Of a DNA stretch of 16,100 bases, positions 1-8,100 are shown piece after piece. This stretch comes from Nitrospiraceae bacterium UBA6898 (GTDB taxonomy: Bacteria > Nitrospirota > Thermodesulfovibrionia > Thermodesulfovibrionales > UBA6898): assembly GCA_002448975.1 (NCBI GenBank), contig DKBO01000253.1, positions 23,084-39,183 of the forward strand, written 5' to 3'. The position numbers were made by a program, and so were the translations under genes. The first letter of the stretch is position 1. Each line of letters begins with the position of its first letter. Under the pieces are notes generated by a model. That model did no database searches. It had not been told where the DNA came from and saw only the letters and a list, made by a program, of their open reading frames with translations.

Positions 1-576
1 TGCATTGCGGGTCCTTCGGGCTCGGGGAAGACGACGATCCTGAATCTGATCGGCGCCATCGATTTTCCTACCGCCGGATCGGTTACGGTCGCGGGCAGAA
101 AGACCAGGGGCTTGAGCCCTGCGGATGCAGCAAAAATGCGGCGTGATCATATCGGCTTTATCTTTCAGTCCTATAACCTTATCCCGGTGCTTACTGCTTA
201 TGAGAATGTCGAATATGTGCTGCTCCTGAAGGGACTGCCCGCTCCCGAGCGCAGGCGAAAGGTGTCCGAGGCGCTGGCAAGCGTGGGGCTGAAGGATATG
301 ATGCAAAAATTGCCCAAAGAGATGAGCGGCGGTCAGCAGCAGCGCGTTGCGGTGGCAAGGGCGGTCGTTGCATCTCCGCCGATCGTTCTGGCCGACGAAC
401 CCACGGCGAACCTCGACTCCGTGACAGGGCGGGATCTGGTGGGTCTGCTTCACCGGCTGAATCTTGAACAGGGAACTACCTTTGTCTTTTCCTCCCATGA
501 CCCGGTGATCATTGAGCATGCCGACCGCGTCATCACCCTGCAGGACGGGCGTGTCGCCAATGACAGAAGATGCTAG
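1..576 (+). CDS. ABC transporter ATP-binding protein, LolD/MacB type (5' end outside window)
   Basis: This is the nucleotide-binding subunit of an ABC transporter; only the last 191 residues lie in the window. Visible motifs in order are Walker A GPSGSGKTT at residues 4-12 (K10), the Q-loop FIFQ (Q56), signature MSGGQQQR (S109), Walker B IVLADEP (D132, E133), D-loop ANLD and the switch histidine in SSHDP (H166). The sequence around the Q-loop (SYNLIPVLTAYENVEY) and the length to the stop are typical of the LolD/MacB/FtsE-like group, which powers lipoprotein release or extrusion by mechanotransmission. The permease is expected upstream, outside the window. The stop is followed 30 bp later by the cupin gene on the same strand, so the two are probably cotranscribed. 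The family is certain; the substrate is unknown. Confidence 0.95.
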   Translation, partial: CIAGPSGSGKTTILNLIGAIDFPTAGSVTVAGRKTRGLSPADAAKMRRDHIGFIFQSYNLIPVLTAYENVEYVLLLKGLPAPERRRKVSEALASVGLKDMMQKLPKEMSGGQQQRVAVARAVVASPPIVLADEPTANLDSVTGRDLVGLLHRLNLEQGTTFVFSSHDPVIIEHADRVITLQDGRVANDRRC

Positions 577-606
577 AATGAAGAAAAGGGGTGAAAGGAG
601 TTCACC

Positions 607-1146
607 ATGACGGACAACCGTATTATAGATGAAGTTCCGGGACTCTACCGGATCATATCGCTCCGGGTGTTCAGAAAGACGCAGAACGTTACCTTTGATT
701 TTGTGCCCGTGGACCTTCTGCCGCGGATCGATGCCATAGACCGCGTCCTCCACCAAAGCCATGCGGCTTCTCCGGGACCGGTCGGCAGCATTGAGCGGCC
801 ATGGTACATGCATCCTTTTCAGGACGACAACCTGATCGTGCTTCATGGCACGCGACATGTTGAGATCCATACGCATGAGCACGGGAAGATCGAAAAATTC
901 ACCGTAACTCCCCATGAGATCGTGAGGGAGGGAAAGGTCATCTACAAGGGAGGCGCCATGCTCGTATGGCCCTGCAATGTCTTTCATCGCATTCAGTCGG
1001 ATGCGCAGGGGTCGGCCTCTCTCAATCTGGCGGTCCATTACGAAGGGTTTGACATCAGGACGAACTTCAACATTTATCAACTCGATATTAACAGCGGAGA
1101 ATACGGCGTTATCCGGGAGGGCTATCTCGACCAGTCACCGTCGTGA
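607..1146 (+). CDS. cupin-fold protein, probably metal-binding
   Basis: A 179-residue single-domain protein. Cupin motif 1 is represented by the histidine cluster VEIHTHEHG (H88, H90, H92, with H84 and H80 just before). Motif 2 is GAMLVWPCNVFH (G116 to H127), which matches G-x5-P-x-G-x2-H with Asn in place of the second Gly. These residues would form the usual three-His metal site, so an enzyme or sensor with a bound divalent metal is plausible, but no specific reaction can be named. There is no signal peptide, so it should be cytoplasmic. The start is supported by a GGAG Shine-Dalgarno sequence (gaaaggagttcacc) in front of ATG 607. It follows the ABC ATPase gene by 30 bp and is probably in its operon. 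Its 3' end faces the convergent two-CW gene. Confidence 0.88.
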   Translation: MTDNRIIDEVPGLYRIISLRVFRKTQNVTFDFVPVDLLPRIDAIDRVLHQSHAASPGPVGSIERPWYMHPFQDDNLIVLHGTRHVEIHTHEHGKIEKFTVTPHEIVREGKVIYKGGAMLVWPCNVFHRIQSDAQGSASLNLAVHYEGFDIRTNFNIYQLDINSGEYGVIREGYLDQSPS

Positions 1147-1198
1147 AAAAGCCCGCCGGGTACGGTATTCCTGACGTAGGAGGCTTTCCCGACAACAA

Positions 1199-1238
1199 GG
1201 GGAAGACAGCGTGAACATTCCTCTTCACTGCCTTCCCC
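1199..1238. terminator. imperfect stem-loop between convergent genes, candidate bidirectional terminator
   Basis: GGGGAAG (1199-1205) pairs with CTTCCCC (1232-1238). The stem continues inward through CAG/CTG and TGAA/TTCA with one mismatch and a two-base bulge, leaving an 8-base loop. It lies between the 3' ends of the cupin gene (plus) and the two-CW gene (minus). The following tract is pyrimidine-rich (tcttctc) but not a clean U-run, so intrinsic termination is likely but not certain. Confidence 0.45.
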
Positions 1239-1248
1239 TCTTCTCGGA

Positions 1249-1265
1249 ACCGGCCGCCAGCCGGT
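1249..1265 (-). terminator. short hairpin directly after the two-CW stop codon
   Basis: ACCGGC (1249-1254) and GCCGGT (1260-1265) form a perfect 6-bp stem with a 5-base loop immediately downstream of the minus-strand stop at 1266-1268. No U-run follows on the minus strand, so it may protect the 3' end or act together with the larger stem at 1199-1238 rather than terminate by itself. Confidence 0.3.
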
Positions 1266-1538
1266 CTAACTTCTGAAATAGATCTGCCGGAACTTGCTGC
1301 GCTCTTCTTCCTGCACTTTTTTCCGAAAATCGCAGTCACTGCAGAGCAATACTTTTTGCGCGTATGTCCCCTGCTTCTTTCCGGCACAATAGGTGCCTTC
1401 TACCGCCCAGCACACTCTGCCGCCATTTTTCCCTCTGTTGACGGCATGCGCCTTTGCCTCGGTAACGGCAGGGCATATGCCCAGTTTACCCGAGCCATCC
1501 ATTCCACACTTCATGAATTCCCAGCAATTCTCTGTCAT
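1266..1538 (-). CDS. two-CW domain-containing cysteine-rich protein
   Basis: A 90-residue protein with seven cysteines: C5-W6, C11, C22, C43-W44, C51 and the pair CSDC (C66, C69). The N-terminal pattern ENCWEFMKCG and the two Cys-Trp pairs are the hallmark of the small two-CW family, found mainly in anaerobic and metal-reducing bacteria and of unknown function. The cysteine spacing suggests a zinc or iron-sulfur site. There is no signal peptide or membrane segment; the C-terminal 20 residues are charged. Start ATG 1538 is preceded, reading on the minus strand, by the Shine-Dalgarno sequence GGGAGGTAA about 6 bases upstream, one of the best ribosome sites in the window. The gene converges with the cupin gene and is separated by 73 bp from the 3' end of the next minus-strand gene, so the two could share a transcript. 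Confidence 0.85.
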   Translation of the reverse strand: MTENCWEFMKCGMDGSGKLGICPAVTEAKAHAVNRGKNGGRVCWAVEGTYCAGKKQGTYAQKVLLCSDCDFRKKVQEEERSKFRQIYFRS

Positions 1539-1611
1539 GTCCTGTTACCTCCCTTTCCGTGCATGCGCCTGCTGCGAAGGCAGGCCCCACCAAAGAGCAA
1601 CCGCGGGTAAA

Positions 1612-2031
1612 CTAAGCAGCAGGCGGAGAGAGACCCGAGGATAAGGAGATGACGTCATGCGCCGGCCAGGGTTTATCAGCTGCCACCGCCGCGTAGGCGA
1701 GATGACGGATAACACACGTATCTGCCGATGCAGGAATGATGAGGGAAGGCGTCGTGTCATGCGCCCTCCGGAGAAATCTTTTTTCGCCAGTGTCCAGCAG
1801 TTCGTCCGCAGGAGAAGCCATGAGATGGTCTGACCTGTTGCTGAAATGCGAGAAAAAGATCTGATGCAGCAGGACATGCGCATTATGTTCCTCATGTTCT
1901 GTTGTGGCGGCAAAACAGCAGGTATCCCGGACAGCTTCGATGTGGATATAGGAAAGCGGCAACGCGGCAAATACCACGTAATAGAGCGGCAGTAATAATC
2001 TTATGATGATCTTTATGAACATGTCTGCCAT
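1612..2031 (-). CDS. hypothetical exported histidine-rich protein, divergent from the efflux operon
   Basis: A 139-residue reading frame that I do not recognise at family level. The N-terminus (residues 4-30, FIKIIIRLLLPLYYVVFAAL) looks like a signal peptide or membrane anchor. It is followed by paired cysteines (DTCCF) and a histidine-rich stretch with HEEHNAH, HVLLHQ and NRSDH; the C-terminal half is low in features and ends Pro-Pro-Ala-Ala. Small periplasmic His/Cys proteins are often encoded beside metal efflux systems, so a metal-binding or accessory role is an inference. In support, it diverges from an ArsR-type regulator and shares its AT-rich control region, and a TTGCTT-17-TATAAT promoter points at it. 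Against it, no good Shine-Dalgarno precedes ATG 2031 or the internal ATG at residue 4. Its 3' end carries a competing open frame in another phase. Confidence 0.55.
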   Translation of the reverse strand: MADMFIKIIIRLLLPLYYVVFAALPLSYIHIEAVRDTCCFAATTEHEEHNAHVLLHQIFFSHFSNRSDHLMASPADELLDTGEKRFLRRAHDTTPSLIIPASADTCVIRHLAYAAVAADKPWPAHDVISLSSGLSPPAA

Positions 2032-2098
2032 AGGAAATGATGCATCTCTGCATGAACTGATCTGTCAGGTAATTACCGCCCTCGGGTCTCAGCGGTAT

Positions 2099-2118
2099 AA
2101 TAATTATAAATAATTATT
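2099..2118. promoter_or_regulatory. perfect inverted repeat, likely operator between divergent genes
   Basis: AATAATTAT (2099-2107) and ATAATTATT (2110-2118) are exact reverse complements separated by AA. The site overlaps possible -10 boxes for both directions: TATAAT at 2096-2101 on the plus strand and TATAAT at 2103-2108 read on the minus strand. This symmetry and position fit the dimeric operator of an ArsR/SmtB repressor, whose known sites are AT-rich imperfect palindromes. The binding protein is inferred to be the regulator encoded at 2203. Confidence 0.55.
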
Positions 2119-2131
2119 GATGCATAAGCAA
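2103..2131 (-). promoter_or_regulatory. candidate sigma-70 promoter for the histidine-rich gene
   Basis: Read on the minus strand, TTGCTT (2131-2126) and TATAAT (2108-2103) are separated by 17 bp. Transcription would start near 2096, giving a leader of about 65 bases to ATG 2031. The -10 lies inside the inverted repeat at 2099-2118, so a repressor bound there would block it. Confidence 0.45.
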
Positions 2132-2144
2132 TACTCATAATTCC

Positions 2145-2215
2145 TGATATGATGGATTGTGAACGTCTTGACAAATATATAATCATATGGTTATATGTTG
2201 ATATGACTGATATGG
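2145..2215. promoter_or_regulatory. ATATG direct-repeat cluster overlapping the regulator start
   Basis: The pentamer ATATG occurs at 2147, 2185, 2193, 2201 and 2210. The last four copies are spaced 8, 8 and 9 bases apart, and the copies at 2145-2152 and 2199-2206 are the identical octamer TGATATGA. The cluster covers the candidate -10 and the start codon of the ArsR gene, as expected of an autoregulatory site. Some copies overlap start codons, so part of the pattern could be simple AT-richness. Confidence 0.4.
2168..2197 (+). promoter_or_regulatory. candidate promoter of the ArsR-efflux operon
   Basis: A perfect -35 TTGACA (2168-2173) is followed after 18 bp by TATATG (2192-2197). The predicted start of transcription is at about 2203-2205, which coincides with the preferred start codon and would give a leaderless or nearly leaderless mRNA. 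An alternative is a weaker upstream promoter, TTACCG (2073-2078) and TATAAT (2096-2101) with 17-bp spacing. Confidence 0.45.
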
Positions 2216-2622
2216 TGCGGCTTCTCAAGCTGCTTTCAGATACTACCCGGCTGAGGGTACTTCTTCTCATCGCAAGGAGGGAACTCTGCGTCTGCCAGAT
2301 CATGGGGGTAATGGGAGTGTCCCAGCCCCTGATATCCCGAAACCTGTCCCTGCTGAGCAGATCCGGCCTTATCATCGAAAGGAAAGAGGGGAAACTGGTC
2401 TTTTACTCCTTCAACCGGGAGATGCCCGAATCCTATCGCAGGCTCATTGACGAGTTGAAAGATATGGCAGAAGGTGATACAACGTTTTCAGGGGATGTTG
2501 CATCCCTCGCAGAATGCGAGGAGTTTCAGAAGGAGACCGGCAGGTGCGATATGAGGACGTTCAGGGAATTTCTGAAGCGAAGGTCTGAAAAGATGACAAA
2601 AGGAGCAGGGAAGGGGGACTGA
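2203..2622 (+). CDS. ArsR/SmtB-family metalloregulatory repressor
   Basis: A winged-helix transcription factor that should release DNA on binding a thiophilic metal or metalloid. From the chosen start it has 139 residues. The motif LLKLLSDTTRLRVLLLI is the conserved first helix pair; ELCVCQ (C29, C31) is the classical alpha-3 thiol site of ArsR-type sensors; SQPLISRNLSLLSRSGLIIERKEGKLVFYSF is the recognition helix and wing. Two more cysteines (C105, C115) sit in a C-terminal extension and might join or build a second site. An in-frame ATG at 2149 would add 18 residues. I prefer 2203 because it matches usual ArsR N-termini and the upstream stretch looks like promoter and operator; neither start has a clear ribosome site. 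It is followed after one base by the channel gene, so it is first in the efflux operon and probably autoregulated. Confidence 0.88.
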   Translation: MTDMVRLLKLLSDTTRLRVLLLIARRELCVCQIMGVMGVSQPLISRNLSLLSRSGLIIERKEGKLVFYSFNREMPESYRRLIDELKDMAEGDTTFSGDVASLAECEEFQKETGRCDMRTFREFLKRRSEKMTKGAGKGD

Positions 2623-2623
2623 G

Positions 2624-3970
2624 ATGCGCATGCAGGGAAGATGGGGATGGCTGTTCCTCCTGCCTGGTCTGATCATGAGCACCATAACATATGCGGGAGA
2701 ACAGCAGCTTTCCCTGCGGGACTGTCTCCTCCAGGCCATGAAGGGCAACCCCGAGATCAGGGCGCACGGTCACGGGCTGCTTGCGGACCATGAGGATGTG
2801 CGCATAGCCCGGAGTTTTCTGCTGCCGAAGATAACCTTCGAGGAAAGGTTTATGAGGACGAATAACCCGACCTATACTTTTATGGCAAAGCTGAACCAGG
2901 AACGTTTCGCAGCAGAGGACTTCGACATTCATGCGCTGAACGACCCTGCACCGGTCTCGGATTTTCAGACCAGCGTCGCCTTCGAACAGGCACTCTTTGC
3001 TCCGAAGGCGTATATCAACAGGAAGATGGCCGAAAAAGAGTACGAGGCACGTCGTGATGAGGTGGACCGCAAGAGAGAAGATGTCTCCTTTATGGTCTTC
3101 AGGAATTATCTTGACGTCCAGACAGCGCGGTCCTTTGTTTCTGTCGCGGAAAAGGGGGTTGAGGATGCGCAGGAGCATCTCAGAATCGCTGAAAGCCGCT
3201 ATAAGGTCGGCCTTGGCCTCTATTCGGACATGCTGAGGGCTGAGGTCGCGGTGAGGACCGCTGAAGAACGAAAGGTCACTGCAGAAAAGAACCTGCTGGT
3301 AGCCAAGCGGGCGCTCGGTCTGATGATCGGGCTTTCCGAGTCCGTGGATGCCGAAGATGAGAGGCCCTCTTTCATGCTGAATGACCTGGCATATTATTCG
3401 GCGGCTGCCCAGTCACGGAAAGATCTCAAGGTCATGGAGGCGCGTTTCCGGAATGCGGAGAACAATATCCGGTTGGCCAACTCGTCCTACCTGCCGGTGC
3501 TCGGCATAGGTGGCTCCTATCAGATGAACAGCCACAAGGCACCCTTTGGCGAGGAAGGCGAAAGCTGGCAAGCCATGGCTTTTCTCCGCTGGGAGCTTTT
3601 TGACGGACTGAAACGGGAGGCGGAGCGTGCGAAAGCGCAGCACAAGCTCGCCGAGGCCGGGGAGTATCTTGACGGCATGAAAAAGCAGGTCTCCTTCGAG
3701 GTCTATGAGGCGTACCTGTCCGTTGAGGAGTCGCGGAAGGGGATCGAGCTTGCGAAGGCAAACATGGCAGCTGCAGAGGAGGGCAGAAGGCTGGTACGGA
3801 CACGGTATGAGAAGAGCCTCTCGACCATGGTCGATATGCTGGACGTACAAATGCATCTCGATGCTGCACGTGCAGACGTTGTCGCGCGGGAGGCGGCATA
3901 CCTTACCGCCCTTGCCCGGCTCAGCCATAAGAGCGGGACCATCCTGAAAGACCTGGAGATAGAACCATGA
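2624..3970 (+). CDS. TolC-family outer membrane efflux protein
   Basis: The outer-membrane and periplasmic channel of a tripartite efflux pump. It has 448 residues, usual for the family. A signal peptide is visible at residues 1-24 (basic start, hydrophobic FLLPGLIMSTI, cleavage after TYA). The mature part starts with LSLRDCLLQAMKGNPEIRA, the typical first helix of an OEP repeat. It continues with two OEP repeats rich in long Ala/Glu/Arg helices, the second beginning near ARFRNAENNIRLANSSYLPVLGIGGSY. The recurring ESRYKVGLGLYSDMLRAEV and RTRYEKSLSTMVDMLDVQ are the equivalent helix-turn-helix segments of the two halves. The start lies one base after the ArsR stop, with a purine-rich GGGGGA upstream. 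Its stop overlaps the first possible start of the adaptor gene (ATGA at 3967), showing tight operon packing. Confidence 0.93.
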   Translation: MRMQGRWGWLFLLPGLIMSTITYAGEQQLSLRDCLLQAMKGNPEIRAHGHGLLADHEDVRIARSFLLPKITFEERFMRTNNPTYTFMAKLNQERFAAEDFDIHALNDPAPVSDFQTSVAFEQALFAPKAYINRKMAEKEYEARRDEVDRKREDVSFMVFRNYLDVQTARSFVSVAEKGVEDAQEHLRIAESRYKVGLGLYSDMLRAEVAVRTAEERKVTAEKNLLVAKRALGLMIGLSESVDAEDERPSFMLNDLAYYSAAAQSRKDLKVMEARFRNAENNIRLANSSYLPVLGIGGSYQMNSHKAPFGEEGESWQAMAFLRWELFDGLKREAERAKAQHKLAEAGEYLDGMKKQVSFEVYEAYLSVEESRKGIELAKANMAAAEEGRRLVRTRYEKSLSTMVDMLDVQMHLDAARADVVAREAAYLTALARLSHKSGTILKDLEIEP

Positions 3971-3981
3971 GGAGAGATGTT

Positions 3982-5064
3982 ATGAAGCGCAGGGGAGCGG
4001 CCGCATTTCTGCTGGCAGCGGCGGTCTTTATTGGGCTGTTTGCGGGATGCAGGGGAAACGAATCCGGCAAGGAGAAGGCTGTTCCTCGGCAGCAGGTGAG
4101 CGGCGTTGCGGTTGAGGTTGCGGCATTATCGCCGGCAGACGTATATATCGAGACCTCCGGCACGGTCAAAGCCAGGACGGTCAGTATGATCGCGAGCCGC
4201 ATGATGGGTGTGATCACTGCCCTGAAGGTGCAGGAGGGCGACCGGGTGCAGGCAGGACAGGTCCTGGCAATGGTCGATGACAGTGACGTGGTCCAGAAGG
4301 TGAAGGCTGCGGAAAAGGGGGTCGAGGCGGCAGCGCAGCAGAAGTCGCTGGCTGATATCACCTACCAGCGGTACAAGGGCCTGCACGATGACCGTGCGTT
4401 AACCGGCCAGGAGCTCGACCAGGCCGAGACGCAGAAGAAGGTCGCTGAAATGGAATATGAGCGGGCGCGTGCAATGCTGCGGGAGGCGCAGGTCTATCAA
4501 GGATTTACGCGCATCGTTGCTCCCTTCTCCGGTATCATAACCGAGAAGAAGGCCGACGTGGGCGGCATGGCCGTACCGGGCATGCCGCTGTTTACCCTGG
4601 AGGATACTTCCGGCTACCGGGTCGAGGCAAACGTGGATGAGAGATATGGCGGGATCGTGAAGCGGGGCACGCAGGCCATGATCACGATCGATCCCGGGAG
4701 CCGCGAACTGTCGGGCACGGTCTCCGACGTCATACCCTCGGTCGACCCATCGACAAGAACCTTCCTGGTAAAGATAGCGATCAGCGCTTCAGGAGTGCGC
4801 AACGGGTCCTATGGCAAGGTTTCCATTCCTGTCGCAAAGGAAGATATATTGCTGGTGAATAAAAAAGCTGTTGTCCAGCGCGGGCAGCTTACCGGGCTCT
4901 ACACGGTTGACAGCAGTTCTGTCATCACCTACCGGCTGGTGCGGATCGGAAGAACCTACGGCGACAGGGTCGAGATCCTGTCCGGTATCAACCCGGGGGA
5001 GAAGATCATTGTCAACGGTGCGGAAAAAGCTGTCGACGGCGGCATCCTGGTGACGGCGAAATAA
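3982..5064 (+). CDS. RND efflux periplasmic adaptor (membrane fusion) lipoprotein
   Basis: This protein should bridge the inner-membrane pump and the TolC-like channel. From the preferred start it has 360 residues. The N-terminus MKRRGAAAFLLAAAVFIGLFAGC is a lipoprotein signal with the lipobox FAGC, cleaved before Cys23. Then come a lipoyl-like half (VKARTVSMIASRMMGVITALKVQEGDRVQAGQVLAMVD), a helical hairpin (VKAAEKGVEAAAQQKSLADI to REAQVYQGF), the second lipoyl half (TRIVAPFSGIITEKKADVGG), a beta-barrel and a membrane-proximal domain ending in NPGEKIIVNGAEKAVDGG. ATG 3982 is preferred because AGGAG sits 7 bases upstream; ATG 3967, which overlaps the channel stop, is in frame and would add five residues. 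Metal-chelating N-terminal motifs typical of CusB were not seen. Confidence 0.92.
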   Translation: MKRRGAAAFLLAAAVFIGLFAGCRGNESGKEKAVPRQQVSGVAVEVAALSPADVYIETSGTVKARTVSMIASRMMGVITALKVQEGDRVQAGQVLAMVDDSDVVQKVKAAEKGVEAAAQQKSLADITYQRYKGLHDDRALTGQELDQAETQKKVAEMEYERARAMLREAQVYQGFTRIVAPFSGIITEKKADVGGMAVPGMPLFTLEDTSGYRVEANVDERYGGIVKRGTQAMITIDPGSRELSGTVSDVIPSVDPSTRTFLVKIAISASGVRNGSYGKVSIPVAKEDILLVNKKAVVQRGQLTGLYTVDSSSVITYRLVRIGRTYGDRVEILSGINPGEKIIVNGAEKAVDGGILVTAK

Positions 5065-5072
5065 GGGATTGC

Positions 5073-5186
5073 ATGACCAGCCTCAGAGACATGCAGCCGG
5101 TCTGCCTTGCATGCCCCTCTCCGGAACATTTTCCGGCCGCTTCCGGCCTGTGCCGCGTGCGAAGCGCTGAAGGGAAAGCAGCATGA
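5073..5186 (+). CDS. possible 37-residue coupled small ORF between adaptor and pump
   Basis: An ATG at 5073, 8 bases after the adaptor stop, opens a 37-codon frame that ends in TGA exactly overlapping the pump start (ATGA, 5183-5186). This is the usual geometry of translational coupling. The predicted peptide starts MTSLRDMQPVCLACPSPEHF and has three cysteines, including CLAC. A weak ribosome site (AAGGG) lies upstream. A small hairpin, CCGGAA-CATT-TTCCGG (5121-5136), lies inside it. It may be a real small protein, a leader that delivers ribosomes to the pump start, or chance. I do not recognise the peptide; no family assignment is made. Confidence 0.3.
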   Translation: MTSLRDMQPVCLACPSPEHFPAASGLCRVRSAEGKAA

Positions 5187-8100
5187 AGAGCTTAGGCATA
5201 TCCGGCAGGATCGCCAAGTCGTTCATTCAGTCAAAACTGACGCCGCTGATCGTCATCGCATCGCTGCTTCTGGGAATCTTCGCGGTCGTGGTAACCCCGC
5301 GGGAGGAGGAGCCGCAGATCGTGGTCCCGATGATCGACGTCATGGTCTCCTATCCGGGTGCATCGGCAAAAGAGGTGGAGGAGCGGGTCACTAAGCCTAT
5401 GGAGAAATTCCTCTGGGAGATCAAGGGTGTGGAATATGTCTATTCCATTGCCCGGCCCGGCATGAACCTTACGATTGTCCGGTTCTACGTCGGCGAGGAT
5501 ATGGAGGCGAGCCTCGTCAAGCTCTACAACAAGCTTATGTCCCACTATGATCTGATCCCCCCGGGCGTTTCGCAGCCTCTGGTGCGCCCGAAATCGATCG
5601 ATGATGTGCCCATAGCCGCATTCACGCTCTGGTCTGCGCGCTACACCGGATATGAACTGCGCCGGGTGGCCCAGGAGATCTGCGAGGAGATAAAGAAGGA
5701 CAAGGATGTATCAGAGACCGCGGTGATTGGGGGTCAGAAGCGACAGGTCAGGATCAGCCTCGACTCCTCACGACTGCATGCATACGGTATTTCCGCGCAG
5801 CAGATCATCGGTTCGCTCCAGAAAGCCAACTTCATACTTCCCTCCGGAGCATTCTCTTCCGGCAACAGGGAATATCTCGTTGAGACCGGGGCCTTCCTGA
5901 AGGATACCGGGGACGTCGGCGCCCTCGTGGTGAGCGTCATCAGCGGGCGTCCTGTCTATCTCCGGGATGTGGCGGCATTGACGGACGGACCTGAGGAGCC
6001 TGCAGACTACGTCTTCATGGGGCTTGGACCTGCTGTTGCGACAAAGGGGATAAACGCCGGATACGAGAGGTCCGGGCAATACGAGGCGGTGACGCTCACG
6101 GTCTCGAAAAAGAAGGGCACGAACGCAAGCGTGGTCGCTGCGGATGGGATCAGGAAGATCGAGGCCCTGAAGGGAACAATCATACCCTCCGGCATGGAGA
6201 TAACCACGACAAGGAATTACGGAGAAACGGCAAAGGAAAAATCCGACGAACTCCTGGAACACCTGCTTATCGCCTCCCTGTCGGTCGTCATCCTCATCGC
6301 CCTGGCGCTCGGATGGAGGGAGTCTATCGTCGTGGCAGTTGCCGTGCCGGTCACCCTCGCGCTCACGCTGCTTATCAATTATCTGTACGGCTATACCCTG
6401 AACCGGGTGACGCTCTTCGCCCTGATCTTTTCGATCGGCATCCTGGTGGATGACGCCATCGTGGTCGTTGAGAACATACACCGCCATTTCAGGATGCACC
6501 GTATCGACCCCCTGACCGCAGCGTATGCTGTCGACGAAGTGGGAAATCCCACGATCCTTGCCACATTCACGGTCATTGCAGCCCTGCTGCCCATGGCCTT
6601 TGTCTCCGGGCTGATGGGTCCGTATATGCGGCCGATCCCGGTCGGGGCTTCTGCGGCGATGATTTTTTCGCTGCTGATCGCCTTTATCGTCAGCCCCTGG
6701 ATGAGCTACAAGGTGCTGAAGAACGTCAGACCGCACAGCGGAGACGAGGGCGGCGAAAAGTTCTCGGCCTTCTATGAGCGCATGCTCAGGCCGCTGATCG
6801 AAAGCAGACATAAGCGCTCGGCAGCCCTTGCCGCGGTACTGGTGCTTCTCGGACTCTCCCTTATCCTGATACCCCTGAAGGCCGTCACCCTGAAGATGCT
6901 GCCCTTTGACAACAAGAGCGAGCTGCAGGTGATCATCGATATGCCGGAGGGGGTGACACTCGAAGAGAGCGCAGCGGCAGCGCGCGCCATGGGAGATTAT
7001 CTGAAGACCGTGCCGGAGGTTACCGATTTCCAGACCTACACCGGAACGGCCGCGCCCTATAATTTCAACGGTCTGGTGAGGCATTATTTCCTGCGATCGG
7101 GCAGCAACAGTGCTGATATCCAGGTGAACTTCCTCCCGAAGGGGGACCGCTCAGCGCAGAGCCATGACATCGCCAAACGGCTCCGGCCCGGACTGAAGAA
7201 GATCGCGGACCACTATCATGCAAGGATCAAGATCGCCGAGATACCGCCGGGCCCGCCGGTGCTGAGCACGCTTGTCGCCGAAGTATATGGCCCTGACCTT
7301 CAGCGGCAGACAGAGATCGCCCGGAATATCCGGGACATATTTGAAAAGACCGACGGCGTGGTTGATGTCGACTGGTATGTGGAAGATGATCAGAAAAAGG
7401 TGATCTTTGATGTGGACAAAGAAAAGGCAGCACAACACGGCATAACGACCGAGGCAATATCGCAGACCCTCAGGACAGCCTTGAGCGGCATGTCGGCCGG
7501 CCTCGTGCATGTTGAACAGGACAAGGAGCCTGTCGAGCTTTTTCTCAGATTGCCGCGCAGCGAACGGTCTGACCTGTCATCACTCAGGGAGATAACCGTC
7601 CCATCGGCTGACGGCAGGCTTGTCTCGATTTCTGAGCTGGTGAAGATGCGGGAGGGTGTTGAGGACAAGACCATCTATCACAAGAACCTCAAACGGGTGG
7701 TCTACGTTACCGGGGATGTCGCCGGCACGGCAGAAAGTCCTGCATACGCCATCCTCAGGATGAAAGAGAAGATACAGGAGCTGAAGCTTGCCGAAGGCTA
7801 TGCGCTGAAGCAGTATTTCTCTGTTCAGCCGTGGCTCGAGAACCGATACTCCATGAAATGGGACGGTGAGTGGCACATCACCTATGAGGTCTTCCGCGAC
7901 CTCGGCATCGCTTTCGGAGCAGTGCTCGTCCTTATCTACATCCTGGTCGTTGCCTGGTTCAAAAACTTCGTGACACCGCTCATCATCATGGCGCCGATCC
8001 CGCTCACGCTTGTCGGCATCCTGCCGGGCCACTGGATCTTCGGCGCCTTCTTTACGGCAACGTCCATGATCGGCTTTATCGCGCTTGCCGGGATCATTGT

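Noticed and set aside
977..1174. 65-codon plus-strand frame within the cupin gene
   Set aside because: Fully contained in the cupin sequence in another phase; Arg/Ser-rich shadow.
1545..1970. 141-codon minus-strand frame competing with the histidine-rich protein
   Set aside because: Starts inside the other frame, is rich in Arg and Ser with no signal peptide, and lacks promoter or ribosome-site support.
5768..7084. 438-codon minus-strand open frame within the RND gene
   Set aside because: Lies entirely opposite the RND pump; the translation is full of Asp, Arg, His and Gln runs typical of antisense readings.
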